Source: Silene latifolia | Lineage: Eukaryota > Streptophyta > Magnoliopsida > Caryophyllales > Caryophyllaceae | Direction: 5' to 3' | Assembly (NCBI RefSeq): GCF_048544455.1 | Contig: NC_133537.1 | Coordinates: 148,654,058 to 148,718,057, forward strand | DNA length: 64,000 bases | Shown: positions 49,340 through 60,214 of the stretch, one piece after another | How positions within the stretch are numbered: position 1 is the first letter of the stretch | Layout: every line of letters starts with the position of its first letter | Translations under genes and position numbers: made by a program | The notes under the pieces: generated by a model | Database searches by the model: none | What the model saw: only the letters and a program-made list of their open reading frames with translations | Told to the model about the DNA's origin: nothing

Positions 49340-49670
49340 TTATTAAGACAAACTATTGACAACAGGTTCTCAAAGCAAAACCGTTGTTATATGTTAATAA
49401 CAACGGTTCAATAAAAGTCAACCGTTGTCAAAACTTTATTACAACGGTTAAAATATACCCGTTGTAATATATTCTCACCAAATTTGCGCCGAAATGAAAT
49501 ATGTCAAAAAAATCATTGACAACGGGTAGAGGTACTACACCCGTTGTTGAAAATAATAACAACGGGTAGTGTCACTATAACCGTTGTTGATAGTAATAGC
49601 AACGGGTAATTTCAATATAACCGTTGTTGAAAGAATTAACAACGGGTAATTTAAATATAACCGTTGTTAT
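49340..49670. repeat. Internal (third) array of CACTA subterminal repeats
   Basis: The same AACAACGG(GT) / ACCGTTGTT pairs as at the two ends, ten or so copies, followed by a T-run/A-run. It sits just upstream of the Ulp1-type gene and downstream of the transposase gene. No TIR is present here, so it is not a simple element border. Confidence 0.82.
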
Positions 49671-49994
49671 TGTTGAACCTTTTTTTTTAAAAAAAAAAAT
49701 TACTGTAATTCCAGTCCAAACCTGTAACAGCAGAAGCACCATATACTGCAACATTATTCAGCAATTTCAACACCAGCATCCACATCTAATAATAAGATCA
49801 AGAAAATAAGACAACACCAGCATGCATGCATACTGCATATCTAAGCTACAGGATTTACCATGCCATGCAAATTTGGGAATTTTTATTTATCAATGACCAT
49901 TATTGATTTACCAATAAATTAAACCATCAAGTTATTGGTCTGAAAATGACTCAAAATGTTGGTCGTCCATATCACTGTGTCCTGATGAACTATC

Positions 49995-52900
49995 TCAGGA
50001 TCGGGGACGTTTCTTGGATGTCATAGTTTCTTCGTTAACCCAAATACCTTCACCATGGTCATCACGCATATAGATTCTTTCAGTGTCCTCATGATCAGTG
50101 TCAATATCGTCGAAATAAGATACAGTGGTAGAGTGATCCATTCCCTCAAAAAACGACATCCTGATCATCATCACCATTATCGGATGGACTACTCCTTCTA
50201 CTCCTTATAGATAGTACAACAGACCACTTCTTATCCATAGGATCGGTGACATAGAACACTTGTTTAGCTTGGGAAGCCATTATGAAAGGATCATCCTTAT
50301 TATTGCCAACCTTACCCAGATTGACCAACGTAAATCCATCTTATCCTTTCGGACACAATGGATGTTGTTATCAACCCAGTTACATCGAAACAAAGGCATT
50401 GTGAAATCAATGTAATCTAGTACCAATATTTCTTGAATAACACCATAATAAAGGCATTTTCCCCAAATAGGCTTTTTATCTTTTGAAGTAGCAAAGTCAT
50501 TGCCTCAAATTCAGAACTCACACCCCTATTTTGCATTGTGCTCAACTCATCTTGCTCGCGGGTGTAAAAAGTATATCCATTAATGGCAAAACTGTTGTAA
50601 AAGGTGACCCTGGCATTTGGACCTAAACCAAGACGTAGTAACCTAGGAGAGATATCATCATCAGTTTGATCCGTACACTCTAAGACAATATTCCTAAACC
50701 ACTCTGCAAACGTCTTCGTATGCTCGTTCGCAATCCAATTCTCGGTCTTGTTTGGGTGATCGTATTTGAGCTCATCTTTGTGTTGTTGAATATAAGGTTG
50801 CACCTCATCTTCGTTGTTTAGCACATACGTGTGTGCTAAATGCAACATTTCACGTGTCACAATTTTTTCAACCCGGCCCCTAATACCTTTTCCGGTCATC
50901 CAGTCACTATGACGATTCTTAGGAACGCCAATCAACTCCTCAGGGGAGAGATGAGCGTAACAATATGAAAGAGCTTCGTCTAAAATAGCGCGTTCAGCAA
51001 TACAACCTTCCGGACGATACCGATTAGATGTATAGTTTTTGTAGACTTTCATCAATCTTTCGAAAGGATACTGGTATCTCAAGTACACGGGCCCAAGGTA
51101 CAAAATCTCCCTAACCAAGTGAATGGTCAGATGAATCATGATAGTGAAGAAAGAGGGTGGAAAATACATTTCCAACTGACAAAGAGAGGTTACAACGAGG
51201 TCCTGCAATGAATCCGCGTCATCGGGATCAATGACTTTCTCGCATATGGACTGGAAGAAGAGACAGAATCTAGTTATAGCATATCTTACCTTTTCAGGTA
51301 AAATGGAACGAATAGCCACAGGTAGTAATTGTTGCATCAAAGTGTGACAATCATGTGACTTTAACCCGGTGAGTTTTAGGTCTTGCATCGACACTAGGCT
51401 TTTGATGTTCGACGAATAACCATGTGGCACTTTAATTCCATTCAAGCATGCACAAAACTCTTTTTTCTCATTCCGTGAAAGGGTATAAGCTGCTGGGGGT
51501 AAAAATGTACGATTACCTCTCTCTTCGTGGTGCCAACTCTAGCCTAATACCCATCATTTTCATATCTTCCCTAGCTGCGGCGTTATCCTTTGTTTTACCA
51601 GGAACATTCAGAAAGGTATTGATAATATTATCACAGACATTTTTCTCAATGTGCATGAAATCGAGGCAATGCCTGACCTCTAGGTCAGGCCAATATGGAA
51701 GTTTATCAAAAAATATGGATCTTTTCTTATACCCCGGAGTAGACAATTTAGAGCCGCTCTTCTTCCCATAATCTATCTCAATATGCTTTACTTTCTGATA
51801 AACTTCATGCCCACTCAAAATTCTAGGAGGTTGACGAAGTTCTTGTCTTCCATTGAATGCTTTCTGCATCTTGCGATAACAATGGTCATGATACAAGAAC
51901 CTCCTATTTCCCATATACACATACTTACGAGAAGACTTCAAGTATTCAGACTCGATATCCTCCCCCACACAATGGACAAGCCTCTTTCCCATGAACTGTG
52001 TGCCCAGAAAGGTCGCCATAAGCCGGATAGTCAGATATTGTACCCAATAACATCGCTCTCAAATTGAAAGTTTCGTTCTTATATGCATCAAATACTTCTA
52101 TCCCACTATCCCACAACAATCGCAAATCATCTAGAAGAGGTTCCAAATATACATCTATATCATTTCCAGGTTGTTTAGGGCCGGAAATTTACAACGACAA
52201 CATCAAATACTTTCTTTTCATGCACACATATGGGGGTAAGTTATAAATAGCCAACACTACTGGCCAAGTACTATGTTGGCTACTCATGTTTCCGTGTGGG
52301 TTCATTCCATCAGTGGACAGCGCTAGACGTAAGTTTCTAGGTTCATTGCCGAACTCGGGATACTTAGCGTCGAACGATTTCCATTGCATACCATCTGGCG
52401 GGTGTCTTAGCTTTCCATCATTTATTCTTCCTGGTTCATGCCAAGTTAACATTTTTGCATCATCGAGATTCGCATAAATCCTTATGACTCTTGGTATCAA
52501 TGGAAAATACCACAACACCTTAGCCGGGATCCCTTCCTTATCCTTATAACGCCACTCCAAACATTTAGGGCAATTGGTTAAGTTTTGATATAATTTCCGA
52601 TATAATATGCAATCATTTGGACATGCATGTATTTTCTCATATTTCATACCCACTCCTCTTATTAGTTTTTTCGCCTCATATGTCTTAACAGGTAGAACAT
52701 TACCATCAGGAAGCAACTCCTTTATCAAGGCTAAAAAACTAGTGAAACACGTGTCACTCACACCATTTGCCCCCTTGATATTATACAACTTCATCACAAC
52801 CGACATTTTTGTGAACTTACAACCAGGATACAGAGGTGCTTCAGACTCACACAACTTCTCATACATGTTGTTAAGGTCATCCCAATTACTAGTGTCATCA

Positions 52901-53311
52901 CCTACATCTTCAAAAGCAATCGACTCATCATCATTCTCTTCATTATATATAGACCCAACATTCAAGTTCTCTACTTCCAACTCTTCCAACTAAAAAAACT
53001 CGGCAAACTCAGGATCATCAGTTAGCCTTTCGTGTACCTCAACATCATCTTCTTCAAAGTTATTCTCTTCCTCTAATGCTTCCCCATGAAAAATCCAACG
53101 TGTATAGGATCGACTAAATCTCCACTTTTCTAGGTGTATTTTAACGTCCGGAAAAGCCATATAGCTAATATTACCACATCTTTCACAAGGACATGCAATA
53201 CTAGAAGAACCTTTCAAATTGTTCGAAACGAATTCATAAAATTCAGCTAAACCATCCTTGTAGGTGCGGTCACTCATATTTGCATCAATCATCCAAGTTC
53301 GAGTCATTATT
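49995..53311 (-). pseudogene. CACTA TNP2-type transposase, recently broken
   Basis: Reads minus from about 53311 (MTRTWMIDANMSD). The transposase-associated N-terminal domain has a CxC finger (SSIACPCERCGNI). The TNP2 core contains LSTDGMNPHGN and LLGTISDYPAYGDLSGH with candidate catalytic Asp residues, then FDKLPYWPDLEVRHCLDFMHIEKNV. The C-terminal domains include PVYLRYQYPFERLMKVYKNY and PFIMASQAKQVFYVTDPMD. The length is near the family norm (around 1000 residues). Damage comprises in-frame stops at 52990 and 52189, a frameshift in a G/C run near 51960, a stop at 51513, a stop at 50417 and frameshifts near 50340 and 50165. The protein would cut at the TIRs; this copy cannot be translated in full. 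Confidence 0.85.
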
Positions 53312-53639
53312 CTACATTCGTAATAATAGGCAACTAATTCAGAAAATACAATAATAGGCAAACAAATAAACGAAATTCATGAAAGCAATTAAGCTAAATT
53401 ATCAACAAATTAGATAATAACCCAAAAAATCCTATATCTATAAGCGTTGCTAAGAAATATATATATATACCTGATTGATAAACACGATGCGGGAGAGAAG
53501 ACGGTACGGTGACAACAGTGACGGAGATGAAGACAGAGAGACGATCAGGGAGGAATGGAGGATGATATAGTAGCAGTACGTATTAGCTTGTGTTTGTGTT
53601 TTGTAGCATATAACAAAATAAAGCAATCTGTTGTTCATT

Positions 53640-53989
53640 CTTAAGATTTTCATAACATTAATAACAACGGTTATTCAATCTGAAACCGTTGTTAAAAAGT
53701 ATTAAAAACGGGTTCTAATATAACCGTTATGATTACTTTTCATAATTTTGCGCCAAATTATTAACAACGGTTAAAATTTATTACAGATTCAACCGTTGTT
53801 ATTAATTTTTATATTAACAACGGTTTTTCAAGTATAACCCTTGTTAAAACCAATAACAACTGTTAACAACACAGAACCGTTGTAATTAATTTTGGTAAAG
53901 TTCGCGGCATAAATTCTACAACGTGTTTTGATGATTTTCGTGAATAAGCGTTGTTAAAGGGCCGTTGTAGTTGCCTGTATTTGTAGTAG
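53640..53989. repeat. Right TIR and subterminal repeat array of the CACTA
   Basis: About ten AACAACGG/CCGTTGTT units upstream of the transposase gene, ending in the inverted terminus TGTAGTAG at 53989. It also serves as the likely promoter region of the transposase. Confidence 0.82.
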
Positions 53990-55077
53990 TAATGGCCAGC
54001 AGAGCTGCGCCCTCTGGAAGAGGCGCAACAGTTGCTGCGTCTGTTCCAAGGCTGAGTTCTGGCTGTGAAGCCGGAACTGCAAATCGTTAGTATTCGTGGG
54101 TGAATTTAATGATTGATTACGATATTCGACTCGGGTGAAAGTTATTTAATACATTAATTACGTGTGAATGAGTCATAAAAACAATAAAACATGGAGAAGA
54201 TCGGTGTAAACGAATTAATTACATGAATGAAAGATTGATTAGTGACATGAGTGAACTAATTAGGTTAAATATATCGAATTGATGAAGAACTAATGACGGA
54301 TAAACAGATGGGAATATACCAAAGATCGAATTCCAGAAACTCGATATGAAAGAATCGAATTTCTACAACCCGGATTGATTTTAATGACGAAAACCCGCAA
54401 ATATTGGATTATAAGGGATTTAAGTCGGGATTTAATGATGAATTATATACTAACAGATATTAACAAAATGTTAAATTATTAAGTGAATGAAACGAGAGGA
54501 AACAATGATGAAAGAAAATAAAGAAACGAAACTAACAGAGGACAAAGGAAGAAGAAAGGAAGCGAGGCTGGCGGCCCTCACGAAGAGGGCGGCGATGTCT
54601 GCGTCCCTTCAAGAGGCGCGTAGCGATTCTGCGTCCTTTCTCGACGTCTGGCTCCTGATAATCCGTAAAAAGGGTTTTAAACATAGTTTTACAAATCGGT
54701 TTTAGAAGTACTTTCGACATAAACCTTACATTAATTTTACAAAAAGTAAATAACAATAACAAAAGAAGGATTTACACCCTTAGACTTACATGTTTGACGA
54801 AACGAGATGAACTAAGTTTATGTTTAGTGATGCTCGACTCGAATATAACGAAAGTGCCCTCGTAAGAGGAAAACGAACAGATTGATTAAAGTTGATTATG
54901 GTGGAGTTGATCAAATTGGTCGGTCATGCAAAACGAGGCTGGTATTCAGAAAGATCCGAGCTTACGTGGTCGAAAGTTCAAGCACGTAGACGCCAAAAAT
55001 TAAGAACGTGGTCTAGAATGCAAAGGGAGAAGAGAAGGGCGGACACTCGCGTGAGAAATATGAGGAGCGAAGGCTCC

Positions 55078-55096
55078 TATTTATACTAATCACGTG
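55078..55096 (-). promoter_or_regulatory. Candidate Tat LTR promoter: TATA box and G-box (right copy)
   Basis: Minus-strand TATAAATA (55078-55085) with CACGTG (55091-55096) a few bases upstream, conserved with the left LTR. This copy is in the 5' LTR and would drive the element. Confidence 0.55.
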
Positions 55097-55654
55097 AAGG
55101 AATTAGGGTTTTCGGAGAGACTTTGGAAGTGAATCTCGAAAAGATATGAAAATATACGAAAAATACGCAGAAAAGGACTTGGGAAGAGGCGCAGCGTGCA
55201 CTGCGTTCCTTGGAAGAGGCGCAGCACCTGCTGCGTCTGTTCCCAAGTGGTTTCCTCCTGAGGAAGAAAGATTTCCGTGTTTAATTTATGGAATAACGGA
55301 TTAATCTTATTTTCCTTAATATTTTGTGTGAATATTTCGGGAAATTCTTTACCAAAGATTGAAAGATTGTGAAATATAAAATAGAAATATCCGGAACATT
55401 CCAAAACATTCTGACTTGGGATTTAGCGGTTATCAGAAAATGAAGACGGTTTTAGGCCCGGACTCCAAATGTACTCTAATTACTGTCAAAACGACCGTAT
55501 CGGCGCGTAGATGACAAATAACAGGTAGACACCAGTGTTTGAGCAATCACTTGACGATAAACTTATGAACTATCACAAATCGTTCCGCATACCAAACATG
55601 CAGCCCAATCATCACCGGGTGGTTTGCGGGAGGTGTAGAAATGAGGTATCTACA

Positions 55655-58156
55655 AGCCTTCTCATCAATCAAAGTATCCCCGGGTAGACCTATATACCTC
55701 TCATCATCATTAAACCCCGGACAAAATACATTGGCCATCCTAGCCACAAGGCCAACCATCACAATTTCCTTGGACTTAGTCTTACCCCTTGCTAGAGGTC
55801 GGAATCAAACAAGTAACTCAAGTGCGGGATTAAAGTTGTATTTTGGCAAACCTTGGACATTCAAATATGACTCAAGAAAAGTCATGTCAAGTTGACTAAC
55901 ATACCCTGTGTCACTCCGACCATTGATAGTTCCCGCAATAAATTGATGCCACGCTCTAATGACCAGATGATGAATGTAGAAAGCATGACACCTCCTAAAA
56001 CCATGTAATTCTAACCCGGTAATCGCTCTCCACAAGTGTGACTCCGTGAACCCTACGGGTTTCTCAAGGTCGGTCTCGGGTATCTCAAGTCCAAAAATTT
56101 CACCAAAAGTACCCAAATGCATCCGGTGGGTTTCATTACACAACCTAAATTCCAACCCTACCCCATATCTTTCTCCTTCAAAAACTTTGAGACTACACAA
56201 GAATTCCAATGTGAGGCTAAGAAATGTCACCTCATGCATATTAAACATCATCTCATGACCCATTCCTCTAAAGAAGGACTCGGTTTGACTCTTAATACCA
56301 AGTTTGTCCAAAATATACGACAAATGAAATGCGTAGGCTCAAATTCCATACCGAGTAGTTTCACAAATCGTCTCCTATGCTCATCTTTGTTGAATACTAC
56401 TTCCGGGAAGTCCCCAAGTTGATCTATTTCCGGTACTAGTTCTTCTTCTTACATTTAGAACTCCGGTGGTGCATTAGAACCACTTCCTGTTGGACCATAT
56501 AGGTATATGATTAGTTTTGATAATGACAAGTGTGTACTTTGTATTATATATACTCTTGCCCGTAATCGTTTGATAGTCTTTAATAGATTGATTAAAGTTT
56601 ACAATATAAGCAAGTAATGTCATATCAGTCTTGGCTATAACATTGAAGATTTGTGAAGCATCATTCAAGTAATGTTATAGTAGCTTCAGCGATAACATTG
56701 AAGATTCTTAAAGCGTCATAGTAACTGTAACAAGTTTTAAGTATGATGATTACTCAAGCAACAGGCTCAATAAAGTCTGTAACAAGCTCAAGATGAAGAG
56801 CTTATGATCAAGATAAAAAGAAGATCCTATCACTGAAGATCTCCAGAAAAATTAGTTAGTACAGGACTTCATCTAATAACGGTATTTTAAAAAGTAATAT
56901 TGGAAAGATAAAGTTATAGCTATTCCACCTATAACTTTACTTACCAAACATAAGGTTATAGCTATTTCTTCTATAACTTTGGGTTGCATTTTAAGGCACT
57001 ATTTTAATAGTTTTAAAATAATTTTTCAAAAGATAAAATTCTTCAAATATGTTTCGAAATCATGTGCATATATGATAAAGATGAAATACGGTTTGTTTAG
57101 AGCGAATAATTCACCTTATCCTATTGGTTAGTAAAACGACTTATGTGACGTCATGCTACCTAGGGGTTGCTAAATTATCTAAACCAAACCCTAATTTATT
57201 CCTTGATATTTTGACCTAGGGTTTCGGCCAAGGAAGGCTTATGAGCCGTGTGGAGGCCGAACTTGTTCCCTATGCAAGTAAATTTTGTTAAGTCAAATCC
57301 ATAATATATTGCCAATAAGATATTTTCATATCTTATCACATATATTAGATTTACCTTATTTACTCAATCAAAATATTTAGTAAATTAAATTAAGAAGAGA
57401 TAAGATTTGTTTCTTGTGGAACAATTTATCTTGCCTCACGGCATCCCTAGGGTTTCGACTAAAGCCTAGTGTCTCTTCTCTACTATATACTCATGATATT
57501 CATCAATTCAAATAAGCTTTTCGAAATATAAAAATTCCTTGAAAACAATTTGAGTTTAATTTTAATCAAGTATTTTATTGTTTCGCATTTGAAAATCTTT
57601 ACGAAAAGTCGTGCTCTTAATTTGCGTGTTATTCTTAAGGTTACGTTATAAGATAATAGTACTCCATATTGTTTCTTACTTGTTCAATTGTGTGAACACC
57701 TAGAAGAACAATCAAGTGCTTTCTTTGTAACTTAAGATAGTCAAATCGAATATCTAGTAATATTCAAATCGAGTTATAACTAGAGTTAGTTATACGAGTT
57801 GGGTTGATAATTTTGTAATCCGGAGAAAGGTACTAAAATTATTAATCGAGAATAGTGGACGTAGGCTTCGACGTGTGAAGCTGAACCACTTCAAATATCG
57901 TGTGTCTTTGCAGTTTTCTTTTCCGTTCATTTCATTTGTTCAAAATCACCTAGTTAATTAGTTAAAGTTTAATCAATAAACTTTAAATAATTAGTTATAT
58001 TGATATAAAATAAAAAGTGGGGATAAGTTTTTAAATACTCAATTCACCCCCCCCCCCCCCTCTCGAGAGTATTTCGACCATGATAGACTTTTCACTTCCT
58101 TTTCTTCTTGTTGTTCCTTTAGAAGTAGTAGTCTTACTCTTGCCCCAAAAACTCAT
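55655..58156 (-). pseudogene. ATHILA ORF1-type gene, split by a solo LTR and cut by the Tat element
   Basis: ATG at 58156 begins MSFWGKSKTTTSKGTTRRK, a basic Ser/Thr-rich N-terminus. After the solo LTR (56488-58094) the frame resumes from 56482 (GSGSNAPPEF), meets two TAA stops, then continues as EEELVPEIDQLGDFPEVVF and, from 56323, through YILDKLGI, FLSLTLEFLCSL, FGEIFGLEIPETDLE and LELHGFRRCHAFYIHHLV. This is the pattern of the Arabidopsis ATHILA ORF-1 family. A further stop lies at 55805. The frame is interrupted at 55655, where the Tat LTR begins inside the codons for DEKA. Its function in Athila elements is uncertain, probably Gag-related. Confidence 0.75.
56488..58094 (+). repeat. Solo LTR, Copia-like (SIRE-type features)
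   Basis: A 1607-bp segment from TGTTGGACC to GACTTTTCA is flanked by CTTCC on both sides (56483-56487 and 58095-58099) and interrupts the ATHILA ORF1 frame, which supports both borders. The opening TGTTGGACC, the TTAGTTTTGATAATGACAA phrase near the start and the AATTCACCCC C-run near the end resemble SIRE/Maximus LTRs. No internal region remains, so it arose by LTR-LTR recombination. Confidence 0.75.
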
Positions 58157-59358
58157 TGTTGTTGTCTTAAAACCCACCAAGAATTACTAATCAAGAATGC
58201 TTCAAATCTTCACAAATAATAGCCAATCGACCTTGAAAATGCCTTATTAGAACACTAGAAGCCAAGAAGTGAAGATAGAAGGCAAAAATCAATCCCGAAA
58301 CCCAATTGAAGCTCACGGATTTTTGGAGCCTATATTTTCAAAATGATGAAAATGGGTGATTTTGAGTATGTAGAAGGTTGAAAAGTTGGTTTTTATTGTC
58401 TAGAAGTGGATTAGAATGATTTTTAGAGTAATTTGAAGGTGATTTGGTTGGATTTGGTTGATGTTTGAGTGATGTTTTGTGAGTTGGGGTTGAGCTTGAA
58501 TGTAGAAGATGAAGATGGTAGGTGAGATGGGAGTGTAAAGCTACGTCACGGACTGAAATGAGAGCATACATGGGTTAACAGCTCAACTCGGGCGGGCTGG
58601 CATGGATCCGCTCGTTTTCTGAAAAATTTCTACAATTTACAGCTGAACCCGCTCGGGTTATTTTGGACCCGCGCGGGTTGAAGATTGGGACGCCCGTTTT
58701 CTCCAAAAATCGCCCAGATTCTCAGGCAGTGAATTTTCTTTCTTTTCTTAGTGTTTCAATACGCACGGGTTGAGGTTAGGCCCCACGGATTTCAAGCAAA
58801 TTTTGTCTCAACACCTTTTTAACGATAAGAAAGATGTGCACAAGCCCAAAATATCCATTTTCATCATTTCTTTACATTTTCCATCTTCTCATTTTCATTA
58901 ATTCCCTTCAAAAAGCTCAATTAAAATATGAGATCCCTCCCTTTCATCTCTCATGTAATTTATTAAATGAATGCAAATCTACACTAAATGCATATATACA
59001 AGTTAAGGGTTATTGAGGAATTCCATCAAACCAAAGATTGTCAATAGACAATTTCATAGAAAATTATCACTAGCACTCAAAGCACGTAGAAGTTGGTCAA
59101 ATTCTTGGGAGTGAGATATGAATAGGCATGGATAACAACACAAGATTATGAAATTGAATAATGCCCAAGTAATAGACCGAACAAGCATGTGAAGAATACT
59201 ATGACAAATTTATAAGAGATGTGATGGATGGAAGGAACATGAAATGATTAATTTAACACTTTACTCAACTCGTCCTCCAAATAGTCAAAGTCACCACACT
59301 TAAGGCAAGTACTCTCATTATCATCCAAGGTGACTTCGATGGTGTCTATTTGGGGTTC
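58157..59358 (-). other. Athila-like internal spacer, nothing recognised
   Basis: No ORF with a recognisable domain on either strand. Sequence near 58560-58790 contains repeated CCCGCTCGGGTT / CCCGCGCGGGTT-type phrases. It probably represents untranslated sequence between the gag-like frame and ORF1. Confidence 0.5.
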
Positions 59359-60153
59359 CTAAATGTCATGATAATCCTCATCCCAAAAAGGTCCATTATC
59401 AAAGGGGTTGTCATAACAAGGCTCACCAAGCTCAACACAATTGTCTCCCTCTAATATGTCATCCTCAAAGGGAGAGTTTCCACTCAAGCTCACACCCATC
59501 TCACTCTCACTTTGCCCATAATCATCAAATTCCATGGAAGTTGGGTTCATTGTTACACAAGAAGAGTAGGATGACGGCATCCAAGCATTGGTTTCACAAT
59601 CAAGAATGTACTCCTCCTCATCATAACTCTCTTCATCTATCACACCATCTTCCCAAGGAGGGGCAAATTTGTGAACATAGTAGGTTGGCTCAAGGTTATC
59701 GGAAGGTGTCTCATTCTCAAAAATCTAATTTTCATTATAGTTTTCCTCAATGAATTTTTGAAATGTGGTTTTTATCGCTTCCATACCTTCCTTGGCACTT
59801 TTAAAGATGTTATGTACAATTTGCTTAAGAGATTAGGTGGTCATGAACTCAACAAATTCACAAAATTCCTCACAACGCATCTCACATATCCTGCCACCAC
59901 TCAAGTGAAATGCCAAGTTATGGGTTTCAAGGTTCATGCCATTGTAAACAACACAACATGCTTCGTAATTTGAAAGAGTAAAACCATGATGCCAAGCATG
60001 AGTCATATAACCTTCAAATATTGCAATATACTTATCAAATGACTCATTTTCATATTGCCAAAAAGTGAAAGTAGACATGTTGATCATATGAAATAGAACA
60101 AGTACAAGAAATAAAATCCTCATGGAACCAAGATTCCTCAAGAAGAAGCACAA
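59359..60153 (-). pseudogene. Short gag-like ORF of the Athila-like element
   Basis: One minus-strand frame runs from 60153 to 59359 with two in-frame stops (near 59834 and 59727). The part ENESFDKYIAIFEGYMTHAW, followed by HHGFTLSNYEACCVVYNGMN, aligns in order with the end of the plant retrotransposon gag domain (GESLYEAWERFK...PHHG...FYNGL). The rest is very acidic (EESYDEEEYI, FWDEDYHDI). The N-terminal half of a normal gag domain is absent, so it is either truncated or a specialised small protein. Confidence 0.55.
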
Positions 60154-60193
60154 CTAAAACTAGACAAAAGAATGATTCAAATACACAACACCG

Positions 60194-60211
60194 TCCCCGG
60201 CAACGGCGCCA
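60194..60211 (-). other. Athila-type PBS (tRNA-Asp)
   Basis: The minus strand reads TGGCGCCGTTGCCGGGGA, the classical Athila-type primer site, three bases from the LTR end. Confidence 0.88.
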
Positions 60212-60214
60212 TTT

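Larger units (their letters stand above)
43911..53989 (-). mobile_element. CACTA-like (En/Spm) DNA transposon with TNP2 pseudogene and Ulp1-type second gene
   Basis: The ends are inverted: left CTACTACAGATAGAGGC, right (reverse complement) CTACTACAAATACAGGC. They are flanked by the 3-bp target TAA (43908-43910 and 53990-53992), as CACTA elements make. Subterminal arrays of AACAACGG / CCGTTGTT repeats occur at both ends and again in the middle (49340-49670). Both genes read minus: a TNP2-family transposase (53311-49995, broken) and a multi-exon gene with a C-terminal Ulp1-like cysteine protease (48855-44862). This two-gene layout is known for plant CACTA elements. The first two bases of the usual CACTA terminus are missing at both ends, which is unusual. 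Confidence 0.88.
1..55654 (-). mobile_element. Tat-lineage (Ogre/Retand-like) Ty3/gypsy element, nearly complete, heavily nested
   Basis: A minus-strand LTR retrotransposon is seen in full except for the far end of its left LTR, which lies before base 1. The order on the minus strand is 5' LTR, PBS, gag-protease, RT, RNase H, second RNase H, integrase, two genes in opposite orientation, tandem repeat, PPT and 3' LTR. The second RNase H after the first and the antisense genes between integrase and 3' LTR are known traits of the Tat lineage. Removing Copia B leaves about 14.5 kb of internal sequence; with 2355-bp LTRs the element is near 19 kb. It is interrupted by Copia A, Copia B and a CACTA, and carries scattered stops, so it is not autonomous now. 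The right flank bases 55655-55659 (AGCCT) should be one target-site copy; the other is outside the window. Confidence 0.88.
43218..55654 (-). repeat. 5' LTR of the Tat-lineage element, split by a CACTA transposon
   Basis: The minus strand begins TGTAGATACC at 55654 and ends GCGTCCACA at 43218. Leaving out the transposon at 43911-53989 and one TAA target copy, the LTR is about 2355 bp. Segment 54081-55654 is the counterpart of the left LTR portion in the window. The outer border is exact because it cuts a reading frame of the Athila-like element at 55655. Confidence 0.87.

Noticed and set aside
48946..49362. A 138-codon minus-strand ORF upstream of the Ulp1-type gene
   Set aside because: Hydrophobic, Ser/Phe-rich low-complexity translation of a purine-rich leader. 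The gene start fits better at 48855, which begins the domain-bearing frame.
58040..58065. A long C-run as a possible assembly gap or functional G-quadruplex
   Set aside because: A C-run after AATTCA is part of SIRE-type LTR ends; its exact length may be uncertain but its presence is expected.
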